Part shown: positions 37,215 through 46,279 of the stretch, one piece after another
Layout: each line of letters begins with the position of its first letter
Position numbering within the stretch: the stretch's first letter is position 1
Origin: Mucilaginibacter pallidiroseus
Lineage (GTDB): Bacteria; Bacteroidota; Bacteroidia; Sphingobacteriales; Sphingobacteriaceae
Direction of reading: 5' to 3'
NCBI RefSeq assembly: GCF_007846085.1
Contig: NZ_VOEJ01000007.1
Coordinates: 62,001 to 126,000 of the forward strand
DNA: 64,000 nt
Translations under genes and position numbers: made by a program
The notes under the pieces: model-generated
Told to the model about the DNA's origin: nothing
Seen by the model: the letters and a program-made list of their open reading frames with translations, nothing else
Databases searched by the model: none

Positions 37215-37520
37215 TCACACTTTGATCTCAACTTCAACACCGCTTGGCAATTCAAGCTTCATCAAAGCATCTACAGTTTTTGAGTTTGAGCTGTAGATAT
37301 CCAATAACCTCTTGTAAGAGCATAATTGGAATTGCTCACGTGCCTTTTTGTTTACGTGTGGTGAACGTAATACAGTGAAGATTTTTTTCTCGGTTGGTAA
37401 AGGAAGCGGTCCGCTAACTACGGCACCGGTAGGCTTTACAGTTTTTACGATCTTCTCAGCAGATTTATCTACCAAGTTGTAGTCGTAAGACTTTAATTTG
37501 ATCCTGATTCTTTGGCTCAT
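37215..37520 (-). CDS. rpsJ: 30S ribosomal protein S10 (NusE)
   Basis: 101 aa, typical. Besides its ribosomal role it joins transcription antitermination complexes as Nus[62 protein letters not shown] covers the family core. Last gene of the str operon here, and not followed by rplC. Confidence 0.98.
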   Translation of the reverse strand: MSQRIRIKLKSYDYNLVDKSAEKIVKTVKPTGAVVSGPLPLPTEKKIFTVLRSPHVNKKAREQFQLCSYKRLLDIYSSNSKTVDALMKLELPSGVEVEIKV

Positions 37521-37579
37521 GTTAATTGTTTGTTAATGGCTATTCCTAAGAGCTATTTATTAGGGCAGCCGGTTTATTT

Positions 37580-37623
37580 TAAAAAGTTGACTGAGTAACC
37601 AATCTCTGATCACTCAATCAACT
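37580..37623 (-). terminator. Terminator-like hairpin between fusA and rpsJ
   Basis: 12-bp stem (37585-37596 with 37612-37623, one G-U pair) followed on the minus strand by TTTTTAAAAT. The loop carries the word GATCAGAGATT, also present at 15746-15756 in the rpoA-rplQ gap. Possible attenuation of rpsJ. Confidence 0.55.
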
Positions 37624-37633
37624 AATCTATAAT

Positions 37634-39745
37634 TTACGCGTTAGCAGCAGCTTTTTTTCCTTTAGCTTTAGCAACTACTTCGTCCTGTACGTTACGTGGT
37701 GCTTCAGCATAGTGATCAAACTCCATGGTTGAAGTAGCACGGCCAGAAGTGATAGTACGTAACTGCGTTACATAACCAAACATTTCTGAAAGTGGTACAG
37801 TAGCTTTAATTACCTGTGCACCATTACGTGAGTCCATACCCAAAAGCTGGCCACGACGACGGTTCATGTCACCGATAACATCACCCATGTTTTCTTCAGG
37901 GGTAAGGATCTCGATTTTCATGATCGGTTCAAGCAATACCGGTTTACATTTCGGCAATGCTTCACGGTAAGCCATTTTAGCTGCAAGCTCAAATGACAAT
38001 GCATCTGAATCGACCGCGTGGAATGAACCATCGATCAGGCGTACTTTTAAGCTGGTTAATGGGAAACCTGCTAATACACCGTTCTGCATTGAAGCTTCGA
38101 AGCCTTTTTGTACAGACGGGATAAACTCACGAGGGATTGAACCACCGCTGATCTCGTTAACAAATTGCAAGCCTTCTTTACCTTCATCATTTGGTGATAA
38201 TACAACTTGAATATCAGCAAATTTACCACGACCACCAGTTTGTTTCTTGTATGTTTCGCGGTGTTGAACAGTACCTGTGATTGACTCTTTGTAAGCAACC
38301 TGTGGAGCACCCTGGTTAACCTCAACCTTAAACTCGCGTTTAAGACGGTCCATGATGATATCCAGGTGAAGCTCGCCCATACCGCTGATTACAGTTTGAC
38401 CTGTCTCTTCATCAGAGTTTACACGGAAGGTTGGATCCTCTTCAGCAAGTTTACCTAAAGCCATACCCAATTTGTCAACGTCAGCCTGAGTTTTTGGCTC
38501 GATAGCTAAACCGATAACCGGGTCAGGGAAGTTCATCGACTCAAGGATGATAGGGTGTTTCTCGTCGCAAAGGGTATCACCTGTTTTGATATCCTTGAAA
38601 CCTACTACCGCAGCAATATCACCGGCACCTACGTTAGGGATAGGATTTTGCTTGTTAGCATGCATCTGGAATATACGAGAGATACGCTCCTTGTTATCTG
38701 AACGCATGTTGTGTACATACGAACCTGCATCAAGGTTACCAGAGTAAACACGGATAAAGCACAGACGACCTACGAATGGGTCAGTTGCGATTTTAAATGC
38801 TAATGCAGCAAATGGCTCTTTAACATCTGGTTTACGAAGGATTTCTTCGCCTGTATCAGGGTTGGTACCAACAATACCTTCAACGTCCATAGGTGAAGGA
38901 AGTAACTCCATCACATAGTCGAGCATGGTTTGTACACCTTTGTTTTTGAAAGATGAACCGCATGTCATTGGTACAATTTTACCAGCTAAAGTAGCCTGGC
39001 GTAAAGCGTCCAATACTTCGCGCTCAGTGATGGTAGTTGGATCATCAAAGAATTTCTCCATCAATGTATCGTCGTACTCAGCAACTGCTTCTAATAATTT
39101 CTCTCTCCACTCAGTAGCTTCGTCAACCAAATCATCAGGAATTGGCACTTCGGTAAAGGTCATACCTTTATCGTGCTCGTTCCAAACAATACCACGGAAG
39201 TTGATCAAATCAACTACACCTTTAAATTGATCTTCGGCACCGATAGGGATTTGCAATGGCACAGCGTGGCTGCCCAGCATATCACGTACCTGCTTAACAA
39301 CTTTTAAGAAGTCGGCACCGCTACGGTCCATTTTGTTAACGAAACCAATACGGGCAACGTTGTAGTTGTTAGCCAAACGCCAGTTAGTTTCTGACTGAGG
39401 CTCAACACCATCAACCGCAGAGAACAAGAAAACCAAGCCGTCCAAAACACGTAATGAACGGTTTACCTCTACGGTAAAGTCCACGTGTCCTGGCGTATCA
39501 ATGATGTTCATGTGATAGCTGTTGTTCCTGTATTTCCAGTTAACTGTTGTAGCAGCAGATGTAATGGTAATACCACGCTCCTGCTCTTGCGCCATCCAGT
39601 CCATTGTAGCTGCACCTTCGTGTACCTCGCCAATTTTGTGGCTGACACCGGCGTAGTACAATATACGCTCTGTTGTAGTGGTTTTACCGGCATCAATGTG
39701 AGCGGCAATACCTATGTTTCTTGTATATCTTAGATCTCTTGACAT
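37634..39745 (-). CDS. fusA: Elongation factor G
   Basis: 703 aa GTPase that drives translocation. G1 [18 protein letters not shown] (about 14-31), the switch/G3 region [14 protein letters not shown]4 [12 protein letters not shown], then domains II to V with the fourth-domain loop. Full length and no gap, so likely the canonical EF-G. It sits between rpsG and rpsJ. A GTGTAATC repeat cluster separates it from rpsG. Confidence 0.99.
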   Translation of the reverse strand: MSRDLRYTRNIGIAAHIDAGKTTTTERILYYAGVSHKIGEVHEGAATMDWMAQEQERGITITSAATTVNWKYRNNSYHMNIIDTPGHVDFTVEVNRSLRVLDGLVFLFSAVDGVEPQSETNWRLANNYNVARIGFVNKMDRSGADFLKVVKQVRDMLGSHAVPLQIPIGAEDQFKGVVDLINFRGIVWNEHDKGMTFTEVPIPDDLVDEATEWREKLLEAVAEYDDTLMEKFFDDPTTITEREVLDALRQATLAGKIVPMTCGSSFKNKGVQTMLDYVMELLPSPMDVEGIVGTNPDTGEEILRKPDVKEPFAALAFKIATDPFVGRLCFIRVYSGNLDAGSYVHNMRSDNKERISRIFQMHANKQNPIPNVGAGDIAAVVGFKDIKTGDTLCDEKHPIILESMNFPDPVIGLAIEPKTQADVDKLGMALGKLAEEDPTFRVNSDEETGQTVISGMGELHLDIIMDRLKREFKVEVNQGAPQVAYKESITGTVQHRETYKKQTGGRGKFADIQVVLSPNDEGKEGLQFVNEISGGSIPREFIPSVQKGFEASMQNGVLAGFPLTSLKVRLIDGSFHAVDSDALSFELAAKMAYREALPKCKPVLLEPIMKIEILTPEENMGDVIGDMNRRRGQLLGMDSRNGAQVIKATVPLSEMFGYVTQLRTITSGRATSTMEFDHYAEAPRNVQDEVVAKAKGKKAAANA

Positions 39746-39780
39746 TTTATTTTTTTTGTGATTTCACTAATTTATAAAAC

Positions 39781-39876
39781 GATTACACTGATTTAGAATC
39801 AGCTTAAACGCAATCTTACTAAATCAGTGTAATCTTAATATATAATCGGTGTAATCCTTTTATATCGGTGTAATCC
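39781..39876. repeat. GTGTAATC repeats with a 16-bp inverted repeat between rpsG and fusA
   Basis: GATTACACTGATTTAG (39781-39796) and CTAAATCAGTGTAATC (39819-39834) form a perfect 16-bp stem. Two further direct copies ATCGGTGTAATCC begin near 39845 and 39864. So the word TCRGTGTAATC occurs four times in 96 nt. On the minus strand the stem is followed by GTTTTAT. Confidence 0.75.
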
Positions 39877-39883
39877 CTTTTAA

Positions 39884-40351
39884 TTAGAAACGGAAGTGAG
39901 AGAACGCTTTGTTGGCTTCAGCCATTTTGTGCGTATCTTCTTTCTTTTTAACAGCAGCACCTTCGCCTTTAGCAGCAGATATGATCTCGCCGGCTAATTT
40001 CTCCATCATGGTTTTTTCACCACGACGACGTGCATAGCTGATTAACCATTTCATACCCAAAGCAATTTTACGCTCCGGACGAACCTCTGTAGGCACCTGG
40101 AAGTTAGCACCACCAACACGGCGGCTTTTTACTTCAACAGCTGGCATTACATTGTTCAACGCTTTTTTCCAGGTATCTAAACCGCTTTCGTTGGTTTTTT
40201 TCTCAACGATGTCAACTGCGTTATAAAATATAGCGTATGCGGTAGATTTTTTACCATCATACATCATGTTATTTACAAACCTTGTTACCAGGGTATCATT
40301 AAACCTTGGATCAGGAAGGATAATTCTCTTTTTTGGTTTTGACTTTCTCAT
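39884..40351 (-). CDS. rpsG: 30S ribosomal protein S7
   Basis: 155 aa. Organises the head of the small subunit and contacts the E-site t[83 protein letters not shown] are typical. An AAGGAGGA box, complementary to the anti-SD, precedes the ATG by 10 nt. Between rpsL and fusA. Confidence 0.98.
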   Translation of the reverse strand: MRKSKPKKRIILPDPRFNDTLVTRFVNNMMYDGKKSTAYAIFYNAVDIVEKKTNESGLDTWKKALNNVMPAVEVKSRRVGGANFQVPTEVRPERKIALGMKWLISYARRRGEKTMMEKLAGEIISAAKGEGAAVKKKEDTHKMAEANKAFSHFRF

Positions 40352-40370
40352 TGCTTTCTATCCTCCTTAA

Positions 40371-40784
40371 TTATTTCTTTTTACCTTTTGTTGGAGCAGC
40401 AGCAACCTGACCTGGTTTAGGACGCTTGGTTCCGTATTTAGAACGACGTTGGTTACGGCCGGCAACACCTGATGTATCTAATGCACCACGGATGATGTGG
40501 TAACGTACACCCGGTAAGTCTTTAACACGACCACCACGGATCAAAACAATTGAGTGTTCTTGTAAGTTGTGGCCCTCTCCTGGGATGTAGGCGTTAACTT
40601 CTTTACCATTTGTAAGGCGCACACGTGCAACTTTACGCATTGCTGAGTTTGGTTTTTTAGGGGTAGTGGTATACACACGGGTGCATACTCCTCTTCGCTG
40701 TGGACAGCTGTCCAACGCTGGAGACTTACTCTTGTCTTCCAGAGCTACTCTACCTTTTCTAACTAATTGCTGAATAGTAGGCAT
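40371..40784 (-). CDS. rpsL: 30S ribosomal protein S12
   Basis: 137 aa. Decoding-centre protein. [12 protein letters not shown] at the start, [31 protein letters not shown] with the Lys that streptomycin-resistance mutations alter in other species, and [25 protein letters not shown]. Both lysine sites are the wild-type residue, so no S12-based resistance is apparent. First gene of the str operon. Confidence 0.99.
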   Translation of the reverse strand: MPTIQQLVRKGRVALEDKSKSPALDSCPQRRGVCTRVYTTTPKKPNSAMRKVARVRLTNGKEVNAYIPGEGHNLQEHSIVLIRGGRVKDLPGVRYHIIRGALDTSGVAGRNQRRSKYGTKRPKPGQVAAAPTKGKKK

Positions 40785-40830
40785 TCTTTCCTTTTTTGTT
40801 TACTTGTTGTTATCCCGCATTTCGGGACTG

Positions 40831-40861
40831 CAAAAGTACAAACATTATTTTTGATTTTCAA
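40831..40861 (-). promoter_or_regulatory. Promoter of the str operon (rpsL)
   Basis: On the minus strand TTG (40859-40861), a 20-nt spacer and TACTTTTG (40831-40838) fit the Bacteroidota promoter pattern. It is 46 nt upstream of the rpsL ATG. Confidence 0.7.
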
Positions 40862-40950
40862 GCAGTTGCAAAAAAGTTTTTTAAAGTGATAATCAATCGT
40901 ATAGCAAACATTAATAACATGCAATCATTTTAAATTATTTGAGGGCATCC

Positions 40951-41829
40951 CTACCGCCTCTTCACCTCATCCAGCATAAATTTTCTGAACTGCCCTACGG
41001 CTTTCTTTTCATAAACATCGGTCATGGTAATGATCATGGCCTTGCGTACCATATTTTTACCCTTGATAGGTACTGCGCTTAGTCCGCTACCTTTTACTGT
41101 TGTTTTGGCCAGTATTGTATACCAGTTGCCCGCCTTTACAAGGTCGAGCAGCGTGGGGATATCATTAATCTCCAGCGCAATATTCGGCGATAGCTTATTT
41201 TGAAGCAGCGTATTGTTTATAAACTCCCGTGTGCTGAAACCATTTGATGGCAGCACCAGGGGCAGCGCCACCACATCTTTTAACAACACCTGATCATGCT
41301 GCGCTACGGGGTCTTTTGCTGATGATACCAAACAAAGCGGCGACTCGAACAACAACTCGTACGTTAAATGTGCATCATGCACCACCTCTTCAAACGTTAG
41401 CAAAATATCAAGTTCCAGGCTAAGCAGCCTATGCCGCAACTCTTCCGACGTGCCAAACACCACCTGCACTTTTACTTTTGGGAACTTTCTTAAAAAGCGC
41501 ATCAATGCAGGTGTTAATAAATATCGCAAACCATAAGTTACGCCAATGTTTAACGAGCCGGCCTGCAATTGGTTCAACTCCTGCAACATCAGCTTACCGT
41601 TATTGGCGCGGTTTACGCTCTGCAGTGCGTAATTATAAAACAACTGCCCGGCCTCGGTAAGTGCTATACGTTTACCTATTCTGTTAAATAGCGGGATATC
41701 CAGTTCATCTTCCAACTGCTTTATCTGTTGCGAGAGCGTGCTTTGGCTGATGTTAAGCGAATCTGCAGCCTCGGTAAAATTGAGCAGTTCTTTGGCCTTT
41801 ATAAAATATCTGAGCTGACGCAGTTCCAT
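40951..41829 (-). CDS. LysR-family transcriptional regulator
   Basis: 292 aa. N-terminal winged helix-turn-helix MELRQLRYFIKAKELLNFTEAADSLNISQSTLSQQIKQLEDELDIPLFNR, read in short blocks, with a substrate-binding type II domain from about 90. A T-N11-A dyad lies 9 nt upstream of its ATG. It is divergent from an MFS exporter gene, the classic arrangement for a LysR regulator controlling its neighbour and itself (inference). Effector unknown. Confidence 0.9.
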   Translation of the reverse strand: MELRQLRYFIKAKELLNFTEAADSLNISQSTLSQQIKQLEDELDIPLFNRIGKRIALTEAGQLFYNYALQSVNRANNGKLMLQELNQLQAGSLNIGVTYGLRYLLTPALMRFLRKFPKVKVQVVFGTSEELRHRLLSLELDILLTFEEVVHDAHLTYELLFESPLCLVSSAKDPVAQHDQVLLKDVVALPLVLPSNGFSTREFINNTLLQNKLSPNIALEINDIPTLLDLVKAGNWYTILAKTTVKGSGLSAVPIKGKNMVRKAMIITMTDVYEKKAVGQFRKFMLDEVKRR

Positions 41830-41837
41830 TTTCTTAA

Positions 41838-41852
41838 ATCGGTTTTATCGAT
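41838..41852. promoter_or_regulatory. LysR-type T-N11-A dyad
   Basis: ATCGGTTTTATCGAT contains a T-N11-A pattern with TCG / CGA half-sites, between the divergent LysR and MFS genes. Possible autoregulatory operator. Confidence 0.4.
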
Positions 41853-41942
41853 TGATGTTATAGAAAAATAACGTTTTACAAATATATGCTTAATGCGGAC
41901 ATTTGTGACGGCAAAGGATAAAGTCTTTTGCAAGTACTTTAT

Positions 41943-43181
41943 ATGAATATATTTCGATCTCTTAAATACCGCAATTTTAAATTATTCTTTTACGGCCAGT
42001 CCATATCATTAATGGGCACCTGGATGCAAAAAACCGCAGTGGCCTGGCTGGTGTATCGCTTAACCGGATCAGCTTTTTTACTTGGACTGGTAACGTTTGT
42101 AAGCCTTATCCCCTCTCTTATACTACCACCATACGCGGGCAGCTTCATTGACAGACATGACAGGTTCAAGACTTTGGTAAATACCCAGATCATATCAATG
42201 ATACAGGCGTTTGCCCTGGCAGCCATGATCTACTTTAAGTTTTACAGCATAACGGGCATTATCTTTTTAAGCTTGGTGCAGGGTGTGGTAAATGCCTTTG
42301 ACGTTACCTGCCGCCAGTCGCTAATGATTGACATGGTTGACGACCCTGCCGATTTACCGAACGCCATAGCCCTTAATTCCAGCATGACCAACCTGGCCCG
42401 CATTGTAGGCCCTGCCATTGCCGGTGTTGTATTGAGCACGTTAGGTGAGGACTTTTGTTTTGTAAGCAACTTTTTAAGTTACATACCCGTGCTCATCTGT
42501 TTATATCTAATGAGGATCAACACATCAGTAACAGAACGGCCGGAGAAAAAGATTTGGGTAGAGCTAAGAGAAGGCTTTTCATACATATCATCAGAAAAGG
42601 AATTGAGCAGCCTTATTGTATTACTGGCCATAAGCAGCATGTTCGTGATCCCGTTTAACACTTTAATGCCCATTTTTGCTAAAGATCTGTTTCATGGCAC
42701 TGCAAAAACCTTTAGTTTATTTGAAAGTGCCATTGGCCTTGGCGCACTTATAAGCGCGGTATATCTGGCCAACTTAAAAACGAGCGAGAATCTTATTAAG
42801 ATAGCTATTGTAGCTTGCCTATTGTTTGGTGCCGGTATCCTGTTGTTGTCGCTTACCCGTTTTCTGCCGGCATCGTTGTTTTTTATGGTACTTAGTGGCG
42901 TAGGCATGATGGCCCAAACATCTGCCATTAATACTTACATACAAACACACGCTGCGCCAAATATGCGTGGCAGAGCCATCAGTTATTACATAATGGCTTA
43001 TCAAGGGGTGATACCTGTGGGCAGTTTGTTAGTTGGCGCATTGGCCGAGGTTGTAGGCGCCAAAACTACGGTAGCAATTGAAGGCATCATTGGGATAGTT
43101 GCAGCAATCGGCTTTGTTTATTACCGTGTTTATGTGCGCGGAAGCGGCAGGCTAAGTCTTGCGGGAATGCGTGCTAAATAA
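41943..43181 (+). CDS. MFS transporter (EntS-like exporter)
   Basis: 412 aa from ATG 41943 (MNIFRSLKYRNFKLFFYGQSISLMG). Twelve membrane helices and the MFS loop-2 signature in YAGSFIDRHDRFKTL (about 59-73). The profile resembles the MFS_3 exporters related to enterobactin exporter EntS. The substrate cannot be told. Likely controlled by the divergent LysR regulator. A terminator follows. Confidence 0.85.
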   Translation: MNIFRSLKYRNFKLFFYGQSISLMGTWMQKTAVAWLVYRLTGSAFLLGLVTFVSLIPSLILPPYAGSFIDRHDRFKTLVNTQIISMIQAFALAAMIYFKFYSITGIIFLSLVQGVVNAFDVTCRQSLMIDMVDDPADLPNAIALNSSMTNLARIVGPAIAGVVLSTLGEDFCFVSNFLSYIPVLICLYLMRINTSVTERPEKKIWVELREGFSYISSEKELSSLIVLLAISSMFVIPFNTLMPIFAKDLFHGTAKTFSLFESAIGLGALISAVYLANLKTSENLIKIAIVACLLFGAGILLLSLTRFLPASLFFMVLSGVGMMAQTSAINTYIQTHAAPNMRGRAISYYIMAYQGVIPVGSLLVGALAEVVGAKTTVAIEGIIGIVAAIGFVYYRVYVRGSGRLSLAGMRAK

Positions 43182-43291
43182 TATTTTTAATTTGTAAAAT
43201 AATATTTATACTAAAAATATAAATATGCAGTTAAGTAGCTAATTAACAGATTCATTAACGGATCAGTTAGTAGTTAATTAAGATTTACGAG

Positions 43292-43328
43292 AAGCAGGTA
43301 TAGCGCAAGGCCAAACCTGCTTTTTTTA
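43292..43328 (+). terminator. Terminator of the MFS gene
   Basis: 8-bp stem AAGCAGGT / ACCTGCTT, 15-nt loop, followed by a T-run (43321-43327). Confidence 0.8.
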
Positions 43329-43336
43329 TGTCAAAT

Positions 43337-43368
43337 AAAAAGCCCGCAATCTTTATCAACTGCGGACT
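43337..43368 (-). terminator. Terminator of the acyl-CoA dehydrogenase gene
   Basis: On the minus strand AGTCCGCA / TGCGGGCT pair over 8 bp with one G-U, 12-nt loop, then TTTTTATTT. Confidence 0.75.
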
Positions 43369-43396
43369 TTTACTTATTTGAAAACTATAATCAGTA

Positions 43397-44575
43397 TTAT
43401 TTAAGCACTTCTCGGCTTATTACTATCTTCTGTATCTCGGAGGTACCCTCGCCTATTGTGCACAGCTTGGCATCGCGGTAAAATTTCTCTACCGGGAAAT
43501 CTTTTGTGTAACCATACCCGCCAAAAATTTGCACGGCATCATTAGCCACGCTCACAGCCACTTCCGATGCGTAATATTTGGCCATTGCCGATTGTTTGGT
43601 AACCGGCAGATGCCTGTTCTTAAAATCGGCAGCCTGCATAATCAACAACTCAGCAGCCTCGATTTGGGTAGCCATATCGGCCAGTTTAAATGATATGCCC
43701 TGGAAACTGCTTATAGGCTGGCCAAACTGATGACGCTCTTTAGAGTAATTAACAGCTGCCTCAAATGCGCCTTTGGCAATACCTAATGATAGTGCCGCGA
43801 TAGAGATGCGGCCGCCATCCAATATCTTCATGGCCTGTGCAAATCCATCACCTTCATTACCCAAAAGATTTTCCTTTGGCACGCGGCAATTATCAAATAT
43901 CAGCTCGGTTGTTTCGGATGCGCGCATCCCTAACTTGTTCTCCTTTTTACCCGCGCTAAAACCCGGTGTACCTTTTTCAATAACAATGGCCGATATACCT
44001 TTCGAGTCGCCTTTACTGCCGGTGCGTACCATTACTACGGCCACATCGCCGCTTTTGCCATGCGTTATCCAGTTTTTCGATCCGTTAATAATGTAATGGT
44101 CGCCATCTAATACAGCAGTGGTAGCCATGCGCATAGCATCGCTGCCAGTATTAGCTTCGGTAAGCCCCCAGGCACCTATCCACTCAGCAGTGGCCAGTTT
44201 GGGAAGCCAGCGTTGTTTTTGCTCCTCGTTTGCAAAATTCATAATATGGCCTGTACACAACGAATTATGCGCAGCAACAGATAAGCCAATAGAGCCGCAT
44301 ACTTTCGCAATCTCGCTTATAACGGTTACGTATTCTGCGTAGCCAAAGCCCGAGCCGCCATACTCTTCGGGCACCAAAACGCCCATCATGCCTTGTTCGC
44401 CAAGTTGCTTAAACAGCTCCACAGGAAAATATTGCTCTTCATCCCACTTCATTACATTGGGGCGAATGTAACGCTCGGCAAAGTCTTTGGCCATTTGGCC
44501 TATCATCCTTTGGTTTTCGGTCAAATCAAAGTTATAGGCACCCTCAACCGGGCTATCAGTTAACATGGTATTCAT
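43397..44575 (-). CDS. Acyl-CoA dehydrogenase
   Basis: 392 aa FAD enzyme of the short/branched-chain type that oxidises acyl-CoA to trans-2-enoyl-CoA and passes electrons to ETF. WGLTEANTGSDAM (about 136-148, FAD side), then the catalytic base Glu376 in LCTIGEGTSEIQK. Full length. A 24-bp perfect palindrome lies about 50 nt upstream and is a likely operator. The chain-length preference cannot be read with confidence. Confidence 0.93.
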   Translation of the reverse strand: MNTMLTDSPVEGAYNFDLTENQRMIGQMAKDFAERYIRPNVMKWDEEQYFPVELFKQLGEQGMMGVLVPEEYGGSGFGYAEYVTVISEIAKVCGSIGLSVAAHNSLCTGHIMNFANEEQKQRWLPKLATAEWIGAWGLTEANTGSDAMRMATTAVLDGDHYIINGSKNWITHGKSGDVAVVMVRTGSKGDSKGISAIVIEKGTPGFSAGKKENKLGMRASETTELIFDNCRVPKENLLGNEGDGFAQAMKILDGGRISIAALSLGIAKGAFEAAVNYSKERHQFGQPISSFQGISFKLADMATQIEAAELLIMQAADFKNRHLPVTKQSAMAKYYASEVAVSVANDAVQIFGGYGYTKDFPVEKFYRDAKLCTIGEGTSEIQKIVISREVLK

Positions 44576-44621
44576 TAAAAAGTAGATTTATAATTGGTTG
44601 ATGTAAAGCTAATAAAAATAA

Positions 44622-44645
44622 ATTTACTATGCATGCATAGTAAAT
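44622..44645. promoter_or_regulatory. 24-bp perfect palindrome upstream of the acyl-CoA dehydrogenase
   Basis: Half-site ATTTACTATGCA followed directly by its exact complement. Located 47-70 nt upstream of the gene's ATG, near the expected -33 region of a possible -7 box TAGCTTTA. Size and symmetry fit a dimeric repressor of the TetR or MarR type. Confidence 0.6.
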
Positions 44646-44701
44646 AATAAATATCAAAAGCTTTAGATTGTTTTGGAGTAAGTGTATATAAGTAAATTAC
44701 G

Positions 44702-44781
44702 TTGTCATGCCGAACATAGTGAAGCAGCTACTCTTCGACAGAAAGGCTTGTAAGCAAATTCTTCGTACCTCAGAATGACAA
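44702..44781. repeat. Inverted-repeat-bounded element
   Basis: About 80 nt bounded by TTGTCAT and ATGACAA. The ends (GTCATGCCGAAC ... CTCAGAATGACA) resemble dispersed intergenic repeats that I associate with Bacteroidota genomes. No coding potential. Confidence 0.5.
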
Positions 44782-44912
44782 AGGCAATATTTGCAAATTA
44801 CTCCTATTGTACTGAGGATAATGAACCACCCTCATATTTGCTGCGCAGCGGTATAAATAGCGCTTTATCAGACCATACGCTCTCGCACAGGATAACAAAG
44901 CACTATCTCACA

Positions 44913-44946
44913 AAAAAGCCCCTGCCTTCAATTGAAAACAGGGGCG
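44913..44946 (-). terminator. Terminator of the fucosidase operon
   Basis: On the minus strand GCCCCTG / CAGGGGC stem with a 14-nt loop, followed by T6. It lies 23 nt after the fucosidase stop. Confidence 0.85.
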
Positions 44947-44968
44947 CTAATCTAATGTTATGTAAGTT

Positions 44969-46270
44969 TTAATTCACCGTAAGCTTCACTATGGTATCTA
45001 TAGGGTCAAGTGTTAGGCCATCGGTATAAACAAACAAACCTTCGGGCTGTTGCTTAAATTTTATGGCAGGGCCGCCTGCCAGTAGTGCTGCACTCTTGAC
45101 GGTGCCTTTCACATCTGGGATAAAAATATATTTTTCGGCAGGTGCGGTAGTTATGTGTGCATACATCGTTTTACCCTTTACCGTTACCACACCCCACTGC
45201 TGTGCCGGCACTACAGCGCCGCGTGTTCCATAAATGCTTTCGCCATTTTTTTGAACCCATTTGCCAACTACTGCCATCGTATCGGTAAATTCGGGCTGTA
45301 TTTTGCCATTAGGCATAGGGCCAATGTTTAACAGGAAGTTTGCATTTTTCCCGGCAGCATTCACCAGATATTGGATAATTTGTTTGGTTGATTTATAATG
45401 ATCGTCCTTAATGTTAAAGCCCCAGTTGTCATTTATAGTCTCACAAGTTTCAAGTGGTAGCTCACCAATTTTTGAATCGGCACTAAAGCCCGTGGTGTTT
45501 GCACCCGGCAGGTCTTTTTCAAACATCTGGAAATCTTCACCCTCTTTTGGTGCCAGGTGGTGATTATTACCAATCAGTATCGATGAATTTAATTTGTGTA
45601 TAGTTCCGTAGATATCATCATAATGCCAATCGGCTTTTGGGCGTTCCCAGTTACCGTCAAACCAAATACCTTTTACCCCTGGGTATTTTGTAATGAGCTC
45701 GGTAAGCTGCCCTTTCATAAAATTAATATAACCAAGCCAGTCGCCAGCTTGCGGCTTGCCATCAACTACAGTAGTGCCGTAAGCATAATCGGGCCTACCC
45801 CAATCAAGCAGCGAGTAATAAAAGTGCAACTCAATGCCTTCCTTTTCGCACTCTTTGGCAAGCTCCATCATTGGGTCTTTCTTGTAAGGTGTGGCATCAA
45901 CAATATTGTAAGCAGACAAACCTGTTTTGAACATACTGAAGCCGTCATGATGGCGCGATGTAACAGTAATGTATTTCATACCCGCTTTTTTTGCAAATGC
46001 AACCCACTCTTTGGCATTAAACTCCTGCGGATTAAAAAAATCGGCCAGCCGCTTATAATCATTATATGGAATTTTACGCTGATTCATAACCCATTCGCCG
46101 TCCCCCAAAATACTGTAGATACCCCAGTGGATAAACAAACCAAATTTCATATCCTGGAAATGCCTGCGTGCAGCCATGTTCCCTACAGTTGGTGTGTATT
46201 TTGCCTGTGCAAAGGCGCTGCTTAAGCAGCACAGCACAACCAGTACGGCAAGAGTTAGTTTTTTGATCAT
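44969..46270 (-). CDS. Secreted alpha-L-fucosidase, GH29
   Basis: 433 aa with a signal peptide (1-22, ending SSAFAQA). GH29 motifs: FGLFIHWGIYSILGDGEW (about 43-60), TVTSRHHDGFSMF (about 103-114, substrate histidines), and the nucleophile Asp205 in KGIWFDGNWERP. It should release L-fucose from glycans in the periplasm or outside. It is 9 nt after a RhaM-type mutarotase, so the two are likely co-transcribed for fucose use. No fucose kinase or isomerase is seen in the window. Confidence 0.93.
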   Translation of the reverse strand: MIKKLTLAVLVVLCCLSSAFAQAKYTPTVGNMAARRHFQDMKFGLFIHWGIYSILGDGEWVMNQRKIPYNDYKRLADFFNPQEFNAKEWVAFAKKAGMKYITVTSRHHDGFSMFKTGLSAYNIVDATPYKKDPMMELAKECEKEGIELHFYYSLLDWGRPDYAYGTTVVDGKPQAGDWLGYINFMKGQLTELITKYPGVKGIWFDGNWERPKADWHYDDIYGTIHKLNSSILIGNNHHLAPKEGEDFQMFEKDLPGANTTGFSADSKIGELPLETCETINDNWGFNIKDDHYKSTKQIIQYLVNAAGKNANFLLNIGPMPNGKIQPEFTDTMAVVGKWVQKNGESIYGTRGAVVPAQQWGVVTVKGKTMYAHITTAPAEKYIFIPDVKGTVKSAALLAGGPAIKFKQQPEGLFVYTDGLTLDPIDTIVKLTVN

Positions 46271-46279
46271 AGCAGTGTA

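Larger units (their letters stand above)
44576..44968. other. Gap between the acyl-CoA dehydrogenase and fucosidase genes
   Basis: 393 nt with no gene that I trust. It holds the palindrome at 44622-44645, a repeat-like element at 44702-44781 and the fucosidase terminator at 44913-44946. Confidence 0.6.

Noticed and set aside
44775..44972. 65-codon plus-strand open frame
   Set aside because: Overlaps the repeat-like element and the fucosidase terminator, and has no family-like sequence.
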